DNA of 28,605 nt, taken from the IMG/VR virus record IMGVR_UViG_3300020166_000087, positions 1-28,605 of that record; one strand, 5' to 3'. Within the stretch, counting starts at the first letter, position 1; every line of letters begins with the position of its first letter. This DNA comes from a virus. The position numbers and the translations under genes are program-made. The notes below the pieces were generated by a model. The model saw nothing but the letters and a program-made list of their open reading frames with translations. It made no database searches and was not told the DNA's origin. Below, piece by piece: positions 1 to 6,079 of the stretch.

Positions 1-1065
1 GGAGTCTTCCCAGCGTTTGACGATGACGTCGCAATATTTCGGGTCGAGTTCCATGCCGTAGCACTTGCGCCCTGTCTTCTCTGCGGCGATGAGGGTAGAA
101 CCTGAACCGAGAAAGGGGTCGTACAAAAAAGACAACTTAAACTCATTGACAAGCCAGACAAACAACTCGACGGGCTTTTGGGTGGGGTGCATTCTTGCTT
201 GACCTTGCTCGCTTGCCTTAATCATGCCGTGCCATTGGTGAGTAAACATTCGAGTTCTGCCCTCTTGATTTGTCCAAGCCAATTCAGCCGCGCTGTAATT
301 TTCCCCTACAACTTCCTTATTCCAAACTATCCAAGACCTTTCGCCATCGAGAATGTCGCAGTAGTAGTTCGCACCCCACCAACACTCGAATGGGTATTCG
401 GTTTTTCTTGTTGCCGTGTACACGTCTCTTGCCGCCGTGGTGCTTCCGTCCCCCAAGATTTGCCCAAAGTTGTTCGCCTTTGCCTTGCCCTTTTGCCCTT
501 TGCCTGAATACTTGATGCCGTAGGGCGGGTCGGTAACAAGCGCGTCAGCCGTTGCCCCATCCATAAGGCGTTCCACGTCCTCGGCTTTGGTAGAATCACC
601 ACACAAGAGGCGATGCTGTCCAAGAATCCACAGGTCGCCGAGCTGGGTCACGGGGTCGGCAGGAACCTCCGGCACCTCATCCGGGTCCGTCAATCCTTCC
701 ACCTCCTCCTCCGGAGTCCATACATCCAAACCCCACTCGGTCAAGGGGTAGACATCCCACTCGTTGCCTAGCATATCCCAATCCCACTCGCCAAAGCCGA
801 CGTTATCCTTAATGATGAACTCGCTGGACTTATCGTGGCTCCACTCCGATCGGTATATCGGGACTTCCGTTAGGCCAGCTTCGCGGGCTGCCTTTAGTCT
901 CATGTTTCCGCCGAGGACGATGTTGTCCTTGTCGACTACGATGGGGCGAGCCTCTAACATCTCCGGAAATTCCTTGAGGCTCTTGACCAGCTTGCGGAAC
1001 TTCTCCTCCGTAATAGTCCGGGGGTTGTGCGGGTTCTCCTTTATGGTGTTTATGTCTGCCTTCAA
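1..1065 (-). CDS. ParB-like domain fused to DNA (N4/N6) methyltransferase, cut by the window end
   Basis: Modifies adenine or cytosine amino groups in DNA, probably to shield phage DNA from restriction. Residues 1-90 form a ParB/Srx-like domain (N-terminal NPHNPR, then GGNMRLKAAREAG at 52-64). Residues 140-355 are a beta-class methyltransferase: catalytic DPPY at 179-182 and the SAM-binding loop DPFLGSGST at 316-324, in that order. The start is TTG at 1065, sharing TTGA with the stop of the small gene upstream; the ParB domain begins a few codons later and the first ATG would delete part of it. Joined through the terminal repeat the protein is 363 aa and ends with the stop at 28458. The last codon at the left edge (Ser) differs from the right-hand copy (Phe), probably contig-end error. 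The ParB-methylase fusion is a known phage and mobile-element architecture; the target site cannot be read. Confidence 0.9.
   Translation of the reverse strand, partial: MKADINTIKENPHNPRTITEEKFRKLVKSLKEFPEMLEARPIVVDKDNIVLGGNMRLKAAREAGLTEVPIYRSEWSHDKSSEFIIKDNVGFGEWDWDMLGNEWDVYPLTEWGLDVWTPEEEVEGLTDPDEVPEVPADPVTQLGDLWILGQHRLLCGDSTKAEDVERLMDGATADALVTDPPYGIKYSGKGQKGKAKANNFGQILGDGSTTAARDVYTATRKTEYPFECWWGANYYCDILDGERSWIVWNKEVVGENYSAAELAWTNQEGRTRMFTHQWHGMIKASEQGQARMHPTQKPVELFVWLVNEFKLSFLYDPFLGSGSTLIAAEKTGRKCYGMELDPKYCDVIVKRWEDS
3..118. repeat. Left copy of the terminal direct repeat
   Basis: Bases 3..118 are identical to 28487..28602 (116 bases, same orientation). The two bases outside the left copy and the last three bases of the window do not match cleanly; the right end finishes in a run of G. 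This is the overlap expected when a circular or terminally redundant genome is assembled into a linear contig. It lies inside the methyltransferase gene, so it is not a gene boundary and is unlikely to be a packaging repeat by itself. Confidence 0.95.
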
Positions 1066-1214
1066 AACAGTTTCTTTTGTGTGTTGGGGTCTCGGTAGGT
1101 CTCAAAGCGGGCGGTGCGGATCTTTCCCGTTGGGGTCTGCTGCTCAAATCCAGTCTCTAGGTACTTCCTGCCGTCCCTCTCGATTACCCGCTGATATACG
1201 ACCTCCTTACTCAT
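1062..1214 (-). CDS. Small protein (50 aa) between the two methyltransferase genes
   Basis: Not recognised. This is a hydrophilic, highly charged 50-residue protein that begins MSKEVVYQRV and ends TQKKLF. Its ATG overlaps the stop of the cytosine methyltransferase by 8 bases, and its TGA overlaps the TTG start of the ParB-methyltransferase. It is therefore tightly coupled between two DNA modification genes. No cysteines, membrane segment or known motif are visible. It may be an accessory factor of the modification genes or a spacer that keeps ribosomes on the message. The overlap pattern at both ends is the main evidence that it is real. Confidence 0.6.
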   Translation of the reverse strand: MSKEVVYQRVIERDGRKYLETGFEQQTPTGKIRTARFETYRDPNTQKKLF

Positions 1215-2277
1215 TGAGTGCTTGAAATATCTGATAAGCTACCTGTGGGACGATGGCGTTTCCATAGGCCTTTATTGACTCTCGTCGCCACTTTGGAAAG
1301 GTGATACCGTCCAGCCTTTGGGGAAGCCCATCATTTCCTCCACAAACCGGGGCGACAGTTGGGAACCGCTCCCAACGGGTGCGAGATAATTCAGGTTTTT
1401 CTGCCGGGTGTTGCTCGTGGTCTTGTGTCCGTCCCCGGCTGCTGGGGTGGGGAGCATTCCTGTTGACGCCGTGTACTTCAAGCGGTCCAACGAGTGTTTG
1501 TGCGCGTAATCCGTCTCCCCCGTTCCCCCTCCCTTCGCGTCCGATGCGTTCGGCGTTGGTAGCAGCTTCGTTCCTATCATAGCTTCTCCTTCCTGCGGTG
1601 TGAATTGCCCCTGTGCTACCGCTGTAGTCATCATCTGCCGCGACCCTGACCCGCCCAATAGTCCTGCTGTCCTCGGCGTTGGTAGCATCTGTTGAACCTG
1701 CGTAGCAAGGTTGGGCATGGTCGTCCCGTTGGGGTACTTCTCCATCCGCGCCTTGAACTTGTCGAGGTCCACCGGCTCCTCTCTGGTCGTGGGCGTGAGC
1801 CACAATCCAAATTCTGTCGCGGCGGTGCGGCGCGTTGACGCTTGCAGCAGGAAGTACGACCGGGAAGACTTCGTAGCCTTCACCTTCCAAGTCAGCGCAC
1901 ACCGTGTCGAGAACCATCCCTTCATTCCAACTAATGAGGCCGCGAACGTTCTCCGCCACGACATAGGTGGGGCGAGCCTCTCGTATGATTCTAAACATCT
2001 CCGGCCAGAGATATCTATCGTCGGATGTCCCGGCCCGCTTTCCTGCTGCACTAAAGGGCTGGCAGGGGAAGCCACCCGAAAGGACTCGTAAACGTCCTCG
2101 AAACGGAGTTGCGTCGAAGGCTTTGACATCGTCGAAGGATTGGGATTCGGGGAAGTGGTGGGCGAGGACTTGCCGGCAGAACGGATCGCGCTCGACGTGG
2201 AAGACATTGTTCCACCCCATCCATTGAGCGGCGAGGTCGAACCCTCCGATGCCTGAGAAAAGACTACCATGGGTCAT
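1207..2277 (-). CDS. dcm: DNA (cytosine-5) methyltransferase
   Basis: Transfers a methyl group from SAM to C5 of cytosine, most likely as phage anti-restriction. 356 aa from ATG 2277. Motifs are in canonical order: I LFSGIGGFD (6-14), IV GFPCQPFS with catalytic Cys72 (69-76), VI with ENV (109-111), VIII RRDRIWIVA (152-160), X YGNAIVPQVA (338-347). Residues 160-300, where the target recognition domain should lie, are unusually hydrophilic and rich in Arg, Asp, Gly and Asn, and look poorly folded. That stretch is overprinted by a second open frame (1272..2270). An in-frame extension to 2397 exists but precedes motif I, overlaps the upstream gene and is rejected. A candidate host-type -7 box lies at 2305..2312. 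The stop overlaps the next small gene by 8 bases. Confidence 0.93.
   Translation of the reverse strand: MTHGSLFSGIGGFDLAAQWMGWNNVFHVERDPFCRQVLAHHFPESQSFDDVKAFDATPFRGRLRVLSGGFPCQPFSAAGKRAGTSDDRYLWPEMFRIIREARPTYVVAENVRGLISWNEGMVLDTVCADLEGEGYEVFPVVLPAASVNAPHRRDRIWIVAHAHDQRGAGGPRQVQGADGEVPQRDDHAQPCYAGSTDATNAEDSRTIGRVRVAADDDYSGSTGAIHTAGRRSYDRNEAATNAERIGREGRGNGGDGLRAQTLVGPLEVHGVNRNAPHPSSRGRTQDHEQHPAEKPELSRTRWERFPTVAPVCGGNDGLPQRLDGITFPKWRRESIKAYGNAIVPQVAYQIFQALNE
1272..2270 (-). CDS. Second open frame overprinting the C5-methyltransferase (LPTP / MMGFP protein)
   Basis: A 332-aa frame, +1 relative to the methyltransferase, opening at an ATG 7 bases inside its start and stopping 65 bases before its end. 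It does not look like a random shadow. Residues 105-160 contain FAASLVGMKGWFSTRC, ALTWKVK and EFGLWLTPT. LPTP recurs at 196-199, 237-240 and 273-276. The end reads LSPRFVEEMMGFPKGWT (305-321). From memory, phage proteins with this make-up are in databases as stand-alone ORFs, and in some actinobacteriophage C5-methylases a similar LPTP...LNPxFVEWMMG block sits in the enzyme's own frame ahead of GNGVVP. Expression here is unproven. It could be translated from the second ATG, joined to the enzyme by frameshifting, or be a by-product of codon constraint. Confidence 0.45.
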   Translation of the reverse strand: MVVFSQASEGSTSPLNGWGGTMSSTSSAIRSAGKSSPTTSPNPNPSTMSKPSTQLRFEDVYESFRVASPASPLVQQESGPGHPTIDISGRRCLESYERLAPPMSWRRTFAASLVGMKGWFSTRCALTWKVKATKSSRSYFLLQASTRRTAATEFGLWLTPTTREEPVDLDKFKARMEKYPNGTTMPNLATQVQQMLPTPRTAGLLGGSGSRQMMTTAVAQGQFTPQEGEAMIGTKLLPTPNASDAKGGGTGETDYAHKHSLDRLKYTASTGMLPTPAAGDGHKTTSNTRQKNLNYLAPVGSGSQLSPRFVEEMMGFPKGWTVSPFQSGDESQ

Positions 2278-2304
2278 TGTTTGCTTGTGTGTGCGGCAAG
2301 TATA

Positions 2305-2312
2305 CAAATTTA
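2305..2312 (-). promoter_or_regulatory. Candidate Bacteroidota -7 box upstream of the methyltransferase genes
   Basis: TAAATTTG on the minus strand fits TAnnTTTG. It overlaps the stop codon of the preceding gene and would place a transcript start about 20 bases before the methyltransferase ATG. No TTTG -33 box lies at 19-21 bases upstream, so it is weaker than the four paired promoters elsewhere in the window. Confidence 0.35.
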
Positions 2313-2633
2313 CAACCTCCCCTCTTCCTTCATGATCTTCCCTGCCCACCGTTTCCCGGCCAGTCCACCCCATAGAAGATACGAAATTGTTCCGCATGCT
2401 TTGGTATCGGATTCGTCATAATACTCTTCCGCACGAGATAGATATGAATACATCCGCTGAACCGTATCGAAAGAGACCGGCTCACCCTTGGCGAGCTGTT
2501 GGGCGCGGACCTTCCCGACCTGGGTGGCGCACTTGTTGCCCACCTTCTCGTTTAGCTCGATCCCGCGCTTGGCGTTATTGCTTACCGCGTCCGGGTAATT
2601 GCTCCACGTCTTAAGGTTTACACGAATACTCAT
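2310..2633 (-). CDS. Conserved phage protein with SYLLWGG-type C-terminus
   Basis: 107 aa from ATG 2633; a longer frame opens at a GTG at 2678 but overlaps the upstream gene by 68 bases. The block NNAKRGIELNEK, followed by SYLSRAEEYYDESD and ISYLLWGGLAGKRWA, resembles a short conserved domain that I know from many phage structural or protease-associated proteins, where it often occurs as a C-terminal appendage. Here it stands alone, far from the head genes. The biochemical role is unknown. Its stop overlaps a candidate promoter for the methylases, so it is the last gene before the modification genes. Confidence 0.75.
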   Translation of the reverse strand: MSIRVNLKTWSNYPDAVSNNAKRGIELNEKVGNKCATQVGKVRAQQLAKGEPVSFDTVQRMYSYLSRAEEYYDESDTKACGTISYLLWGGLAGKRWAGKIMKEEGRL

Positions 2634-2970
2634 AGGCTCGTCGTAGTTTTTTGACCATGCGCTTGTTCTTGCCCGCACAACTGCACGGCCTCTCGTTGGC
2701 GCTGAAGGTCTGATTGAAAATATCGTACATGGTGCGCGTCTCGGCGCGGTTCAATACGCCCTTGTCTATCGCTGGCAACAGCTCCGCGAAGGCGCTCACG
2801 TCCTCGGCGGACATCTCCACGTTGCGACCGGGGAACTGGGCGTTGAGTTTCGCGCGGCGTTCCTCACACCCGCAGTCCTCAACTACGGCGTGGACGAGCT
2901 TATCGATTCCCGTCGCCTTCGTCAGCTTCGCGATCTGGTCGCCGAGCCCCTTGGATTTCTTTTCTGACAC
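2611..2970 (-). CDS. Conserved Bacteroidota-phage protein with CGC and CSC motifs
   Basis: 119 aa from GTG 2970. The start is chosen because the N-terminus VSEKKSKGLGDQIAKLTKATG matches a short phage family I recall (KSKGLGDTIEK...), whereas the longer frame from 3093 reads through the sigma-like gene. Cysteines are clustered at 33 and 35 (DCGCEERR) and at 96, 98 and 117 (PCSCAG, YSCKP), suggesting metal binding. The C-terminus is very basic (KNKRMVKKLRR), so nucleic-acid contact is possible. It overlaps the upstream gene by 71 bases, more than is usual in this genome. Function unknown. Confidence 0.7.
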   Translation of the reverse strand: MSEKKSKGLGDQIAKLTKATGIDKLVHAVVEDCGCEERRAKLNAQFPGRNVEMSAEDVSAFAELLPAIDKGVLNRAETRTMYDIFNQTFSANERPCSCAGKNKRMVKKLRRAYEYSCKP

Positions 2971-3436
2971 GTCGTATCGTAGTGTATAGTTTGTGGCGGC
3001 TGATGCCCGTCGCCTCGGCGAATGAATCGAGCGTGTGGCCCTCTTCGAAGTATATGGCAAACACCTCAGCGTCAAACCACGGCAAATCGGCAAGGCGCTC
3101 CTCGATATGCGTCAGGAGCTCGTCGCGGTGTGCCGCTACGCCGTCCCCGTCCCACCAGTCGACAATGTGCCGGGCGAACTTGCGGCGGCGCTCGATGTCC
3201 TTCCTCCACTTGTAGTGATACCGGGACGTCTTCGAGTTGTAGTTGTTGACCATCACCCGCAGGACCCAATACTTCATCTGGTCCCTTTCGAGTAGGCCGT
3301 CGATGGTGTCCTGTTTGGTTTGGTACAGCTGGAGGATGACCTCATGGAGTAGGTCCGGCCCGTCCTTCCCTGCAATCCGATACGCGGCCTGAAGCAGGTC
3401 GTCGTAATTGCGGGAGAGGTAGCCGTCCAAAGTCAC
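2900..3436 (-). CDS. Sigma-70-like (ECF-type) RNA polymerase sigma factor
   Basis: 178 aa, GTG start at 3436 overlapping the NinG stop (GTGA). Residues 10-80 resemble sigma region 2: an acidic helix (DGPDLLHEVILQLYQ) followed by YWVLRVMVNNYNSKTSRYHYKW. Residues 117-162 resemble region 4, with a helix-turn-helix in HTLDSFAEATGISRHKLYT. The protein is short and lacks other sigma regions, as in ECF-type factors and phage relatives. It lies at the end of the replication block and ahead of the packaging genes in transcription order, a sensible place for a factor switching host polymerase to late genes. Its target promoters are not identified; the paired promoters found here all have the host consensus. 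Confidence 0.72.
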   Translation of the reverse strand: MTLDGYLSRNYDDLLQAAYRIAGKDGPDLLHEVILQLYQTKQDTIDGLLERDQMKYWVLRVMVNNYNSKTSRYHYKWRKDIERRRKFARHIVDWWDGDGVAAHRDELLTHIEERLADLPWFDAEVFAIYFEEGHTLDSFAEATGISRHKLYTTIRRVRKEIQGARRPDREADEGDGNR

Positions 3437-3813
3437 AACTTCCGGAGTCTGCGGTTGTAGACGTCAATCAATGCCTCCAGTTCCTCGCTGCTGAACTTCT
3501 TTGTGGTATTCGAAAGCTGCTCCAACTCCATCGCGGTACCCTCCCCGTGGACCCTGTCCAGGTGCCGGGCAAAAAGGAACTGCTCGCCGCTGCGGAATCC
3601 GTTGCAGCTCTTGCACTGGGGCTTTACGTTCATCTCATCCCACCGGGTCGAGAACTTCGCGCGGGATTGGAAGTGACCGGCGTCGACCGTCTTCCATTGC
3701 TTCCACACCCCACAAGTAAAGCACTGCACAAAGCCACGATGGTCGGCGTCCTTGCTACGCACCCATTGCGAGAAGACCTTGTCGAGGCGTGCGATGAGCT
3801 TCTTTCGGGTCAT
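3433..3813 (-). CDS. ninG: NinG-like recombination endonuclease (Rap family)
   Basis: 126 aa from ATG 3813, which shares ATGA with the upstream stop; an alternative ATG at 3831 adds MPRPVR. Numbered from the longer form, the zinc and active-site cluster is visible: CFTC (37-40), DAGHFQSR (50-57) and PQCKSC (71-76), followed by GEQFLFARHLDRVHGEG. This is the pattern of lambda NinG (Rap), a structure-specific nuclease acting on recombination intermediates such as Holliday junctions. The N-terminal extension of the lambda protein is missing. It sits in the replication and recombination block, consistent with processing branched DNA before packaging. Confidence 0.85.
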   Translation of the reverse strand: MTRKKLIARLDKVFSQWVRSKDADHRGFVQCFTCGVWKQWKTVDAGHFQSRAKFSTRWDEMNVKPQCKSCNGFRSGEQFLFARHLDRVHGEGTAMELEQLSNTTKKFSSEELEALIDVYNRRLRKL

Positions 3814-3944
3814 ACGAACAGGGCGAGGCATGCGAGGAGAAGAACAACGAGATTGAACAGACGGACCTGGTGCTCTTGGTAGAACTCCGCGCCCACCTGC
3901 GCGAAGGTGAGGATGGCAATGGCGACGAGTATTCCCTGAATCAT
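3810..3944 (-). CDS. Small two-helix membrane protein (44 aa)
   Basis: Starts MIQGILVAIAILTFAQVG and ends LVVLLLACLALFV, two hydrophobic stretches separated by a short charged linker (EFYQEHQVR). Its ATG overlaps the preceding stop (ATGA at 3941..3944) and its TGA overlaps the NinG ATG, so it fits the genome's coupling pattern exactly. It is probably an inner-membrane hairpin. Its place among replication genes argues against a classical holin; superinfection exclusion or membrane tethering are guesses. Confidence 0.7.
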   Translation of the reverse strand: MIQGILVAIAILTFAQVGAEFYQEHQVRLFNLVVLLLACLALFV

Positions 3945-4504
3945 TCCGGTGGCTTGATTTGTCCGAGGTCGATGAGATCCTTTACGGTTACCAATATAGC
4001 CTTCCGTTCCTCTCGTGTGCCCGAATGCCTTTGGTATGGGTCGTGTTCGGGACGATGCTTACGTTCTAGAATCCTCTCGGCTCTGGTCTCCTCCCACTTC
4101 CGGCAGCACTCCATAAGCTCGCCCAACTTTAGGCGCCCGTACATGGGGCCGAACTTGTTGCGCTTGATGCCTTCAAAGACCAGCGCGAACTCTTCCAGCT
4201 TAAACGCCGGAAACTCCTCCATGAGCGCCCGAGCCGTCTCGCTCAGTTCCTCGTTGTCCTGGATGGTTTTGGTCGCGTCCACGAACTTAATGAGCCTGCC
4301 CAGCTCGGCGAGGAACCACGCCCGGACCATTTGCGGGTTCAGCCTGAGTGCCGTCCGGATGTTCGTTCCCTCCTCCCACGCATTTTGAGGGGTCAAATTT
4401 CCACGTTCTCCCTTCAGGAGTAGCTCAGTCCTACCCGTTAGCGATAAAGTCCTTGAGGCCGTCCGGAGTGAAGCCTGCGGGGTTAAATCCTTTTCGTCTG
4501 TCAT
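3941..4504 (-). CDS. Replication-associated protein, possibly a helicase loader
   Basis: 187 aa from ATG 4504. The central part is helical: FAELGRLIKF-like segments, then EEFALVFEGIKRNKFGP and YGRLKLGELMECCRKWEE. A tail of basic and acidic residues follows (RAERILERKHRPEHDPY). I associate this helical block with proteins that follow the DnaD/O-type replication protein in Bacteroidota phages, so a loader or primosome partner is plausible. No Walker A motif is present, so it is not an ATPase. It overlaps the upstream replication gene by 74 bases, which is long for this genome; an in-frame TTG start further down would remove the overlap. Confidence 0.6.
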   Translation of the reverse strand: MTDEKDLTPQASLRTASRTLSLTGRTELLLKGERGNLTPQNAWEEGTNIRTALRLNPQMVRAWFLAELGRLIKFVDATKTIQDNEELSETARALMEEFPAFKLEEFALVFEGIKRNKFGPMYGRLKLGELMECCRKWEETRAERILERKHRPEHDPYQRHSGTREERKAILVTVKDLIDLGQIKPPE

Positions 4505-5102
4505 TGCTTTGGTTTTTGCGTTCTCGATTGATCCACTGGTTCACCTTCGGTTTCCACTTGGCGATTGGCGTCCCGTTCACCATCCATCCGTTGGCCTCGT
4601 AGTAGTTCCAGAATTCGGGGCCTAAAGTAGGGGCCAGCTCGTGCGCGCCTCGGTCCTCCATGTACTCGATGACCTCCTCCTCTGTCGGTCTCTGATACTC
4701 CAACTCCTCACGCGCGTCTTTCTTAGTTCTCTTAGAAGTATTTGTTTCTATATGTACACGGGCCAGATTTGGCCCATCGATGGTCCGGTTTTGGCTTATC
4801 GATGGTTCAGTTTCGTCCCATGCATGGTCCGGAATCGTACCAAGGCAATACGTGTGCCTGCGGTCGAATCCATTCGGCTTCCTGTAGATGGCCTCCACCT
4901 CCTCCAGCTTGACGAGAGCCCGCTTGATTTTTGACGGCGTAAGGAAGGGCAAATACTCCGCCATTTCTTTGATGCCCTGCGTCATGCACGGCTCTTCCCC
5001 GGCGGACGTGTTGCGCTCTATCCAATACTTGAGATGGGCGAGTACGGCAGCGGCAGGAAGTCCCCACCGCTGCGCGTCGTCTGTATCGAACCAGTATTTC
5101 AT
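4431..5102 (-). CDS. Winged-helix replication initiation protein (phage O / DnaD-like)
   Basis: 223 aa, with ATG sharing ATGA with the neighbour's stop (5099..5102). Residues 10-90 form a winged-helix domain typical of phage replication proteins: TQGIKEMAEYLPFLTPSKIK, ALVKLEEVEAIYRKPNG, then HTYCLG. After a hydrophilic linker, residues 136-195 carry RPTEEEVIEYMEDRG, EFWNYYEANGWMV and WKPKVNQWINRE, a C-terminal motif common in phage replication proteins that recruit the helicase or primase. It probably binds the origin and loads host replication proteins. No phage DNA polymerase or helicase gene is seen, so replication must rely on the host. Confidence 0.75.
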   Translation of the reverse strand: MKYWFDTDDAQRWGLPAAAVLAHLKYWIERNTSAGEEPCMTQGIKEMAEYLPFLTPSKIKRALVKLEEVEAIYRKPNGFDRRHTYCLGTIPDHAWDETEPSISQNRTIDGPNLARVHIETNTSKRTKKDAREELEYQRPTEEEVIEYMEDRGAHELAPTLGPEFWNYYEANGWMVNGTPIAKWKPKVNQWINRERKNQSNDRRKGFNPAGFTPDGLKDFIANG

Positions 5103-5290
5103 GGCGGGAACATACCATCGGGATCGAGCTTTTTCAAAGCCTTCTGAACTTTGGCTATCTCTAGCCTGAGTTTGTTCTTCTCCCGCTTGGGGATTGTCTC
5201 GTCGCAGTAGTCCCGCAGGAGGTTGCGGCGGTGCTCCCGAAGGAACATAATCCGCGCGACCCGCTCTTCGTAGGTTATATCAGTCCTCAT
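5099..5290 (-). CDS. Small basic protein of the replication operon (63 aa)
   Basis: Not recognised. The protein is highly charged and predicted helical, with basic stretches such as REHRRNLLRDYCDETIPKRE and KNKLRLEIAKVQKALKKL, and no membrane segment. It overlaps the next gene by ATGA and the preceding zinc-ribbon gene by 11 bases. The composition suggests a nucleic-acid-binding or coiled-coil adaptor protein. Confidence 0.65.
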   Translation of the reverse strand: MRTDITYEERVARIMFLREHRRNLLRDYCDETIPKREKNKLRLEIAKVQKALKKLDPDGMFPP

Positions 5291-5393
5291 CTTCGACGTA
5301 TTGGCAGTGTTCTTTGCATTCTGGGCAGATGCCCACGTCTTCGCTGGTTAGGACCGCAGCGGCCCCACAACACTCGCTTATTCTTCCATCCAT
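5280..5393 (-). CDS. Tiny zinc-ribbon-like protein (37 aa)
   Basis: Begins MDGRISECCGA and contains ICPECKEHC: two cysteines at 8-9, then C23, C26 and C30. Together they give a four-ligand zinc ribbon of minimal size. The ATG lies inside the 3' end of the upstream gene and the TGA overlaps the next start, so it fits the compact operon. From memory, short CCGA...CPxCKEHC proteins are common in Bacteroidota phages and mobile elements, with unknown role. The acidic tail (VEDED) resembles small protein-interaction modules. Confidence 0.65.
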   Translation of the reverse strand: MDGRISECCGAAAVLTSEDVGICPECKEHCQYVEDED

Positions 5394-5812
5394 TCGTTGA
5401 AGGCTTGCTCGTATTCCTTAGCCAAGGCGATGACGCCCTTTACCATCACCTGGTGCGGTAGCTCGAAAGACTTGTGTTTGTACTGGTTGGCCCACGCCAT
5501 CCCCGCAACCTTAAAGCACATCCCCCGGATGATTTGCTTGTCCCTGTCCGGGTTTGGCTTGGCGGGTTGGAACTGCTGGAAGCCTCCCGGCGGGGGTGGG
5601 CTCTTGGAAACCTTGAGCTTCTTGCCGTACTGGTCGTCGCTCTTGATTTCGTAATAGACCTCATCGCCCACCTTGTACGGGGGCTCCTGGCTCTTGCTGT
5701 TGGCTTCTCCTACGGTGCCATCGTTAAAAGCAATCTCGAAGGTGTACATCGTCCCGTGGCGACCCTTCCAATCGCCCTTGCCTTGGATGGACTCAATTTG
5801 CGCTTGAACCAT
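5378..5812 (-). CDS. OB-fold-like protein, possible single-strand DNA-binding protein
   Basis: 144 aa from ATG 5812; a TTG at 5836 would add 8 residues and increase the overlap with the repressor gene. The first 70 residues look like a small beta barrel: VQAQIESIQGKGDWKGRHG, TMYTFEIAFNDGTVGEANS and YKVGDEVYYEIKS. A Pro-rich linker follows (SPPPPGG), then a helical C-terminus (ELPHQVMVKGVIALAKEYE). This layout and its position as second gene of the replication operon suggest an ssDNA-binding or replication accessory protein. The assignment rests on architecture, not on a diagnostic motif. Confidence 0.6.
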   Translation of the reverse strand: MVQAQIESIQGKGDWKGRHGTMYTFEIAFNDGTVGEANSKSQEPPYKVGDEVYYEIKSDDQYGKKLKVSKSPPPPGGFQQFQPAKPNPDRDKQIIRGMCFKVAGMAWANQYKHKSFELPHQVMVKGVIALAKEYEQAFNEWMEE

Positions 5813-6026
5813 AGTTCGGGGGGTTTTTAAGGTCAATGTTTAACCACTCGCACACCTGCCCCAACTCGTTCAGAAAGAACTGTCCGGGATCCTTGAGCTT
5901 CCGGTTCATCGTTGCCGGGTGGATTCCTAGCTCTTGCGCAAGCTGCTTCTGGGTCTTCTTCTGCATCGCCATCTCTGCAACGATTGCACGGTTCACCGAC
6001 GTGAACCAACGTTTATATTTCGTCAT
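5793..6026 (-). CDS. Cro/CI-like helix-turn-helix regulator
   Basis: 77 aa, ATG at 6026. The HTH is at about residues 25-45 (TQKQLAQELGIHPATMNRKL), followed by a short helical part and an unstructured tail. It is a single-domain Cro-like protein without a peptidase or dimerisation domain. It is the first gene downstream of a strong host-type promoter, and that promoter overlaps an inverted repeat suited to an operator. It probably controls the divergent promoters, autoregulating its own operon and the rightward operon. No integrase is present, so a lytic/lysogenic switch is not supported. Confidence 0.8.
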   Translation of the reverse strand: MTKYKRWFTSVNRAIVAEMAMQKKTQKQLAQELGIHPATMNRKLKDPGQFFLNELGQVCEWLNIDLKNPPNYGSSAN

Positions 6027-6046
6027 CTTTTAGTGTTTTGACAGAG

Positions 6047-6079
6047 CAAATATAAACCGAAGATTTGGTTTATTGCAAA
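6047..6079 (-). promoter_or_regulatory. Leftward early promoter (Bacteroidota type)
   Basis: On the minus strand, TTTG at 6079..6076, a 21-base spacer, and TATATTTG at 6054..6047. This fits the Bacteroidota housekeeping promoter (-33 TTTG, -7 TAnnTTTG). Transcription would begin near 6041, giving a leader of about 15 bases before the repressor gene and reading into the replication operon. Confidence 0.82.
6052..6073. promoter_or_regulatory. Inverted repeat between divergent promoters, candidate operator
   Basis: ATAAACC (6052..6058) and GGTTTAT (6067..6073) form a perfect 7-base inverted repeat around an 8-base spacer. It covers part of the leftward -7 box and the rightward -33 box, so one bound dimer could block both promoters. 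The adjacent HTH protein is the natural candidate ligand. A second imperfect repeat (CAAAT at 6076..6080, ATTTG at 6092..6096) spans the two rightward promoter elements. Confidence 0.55.
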
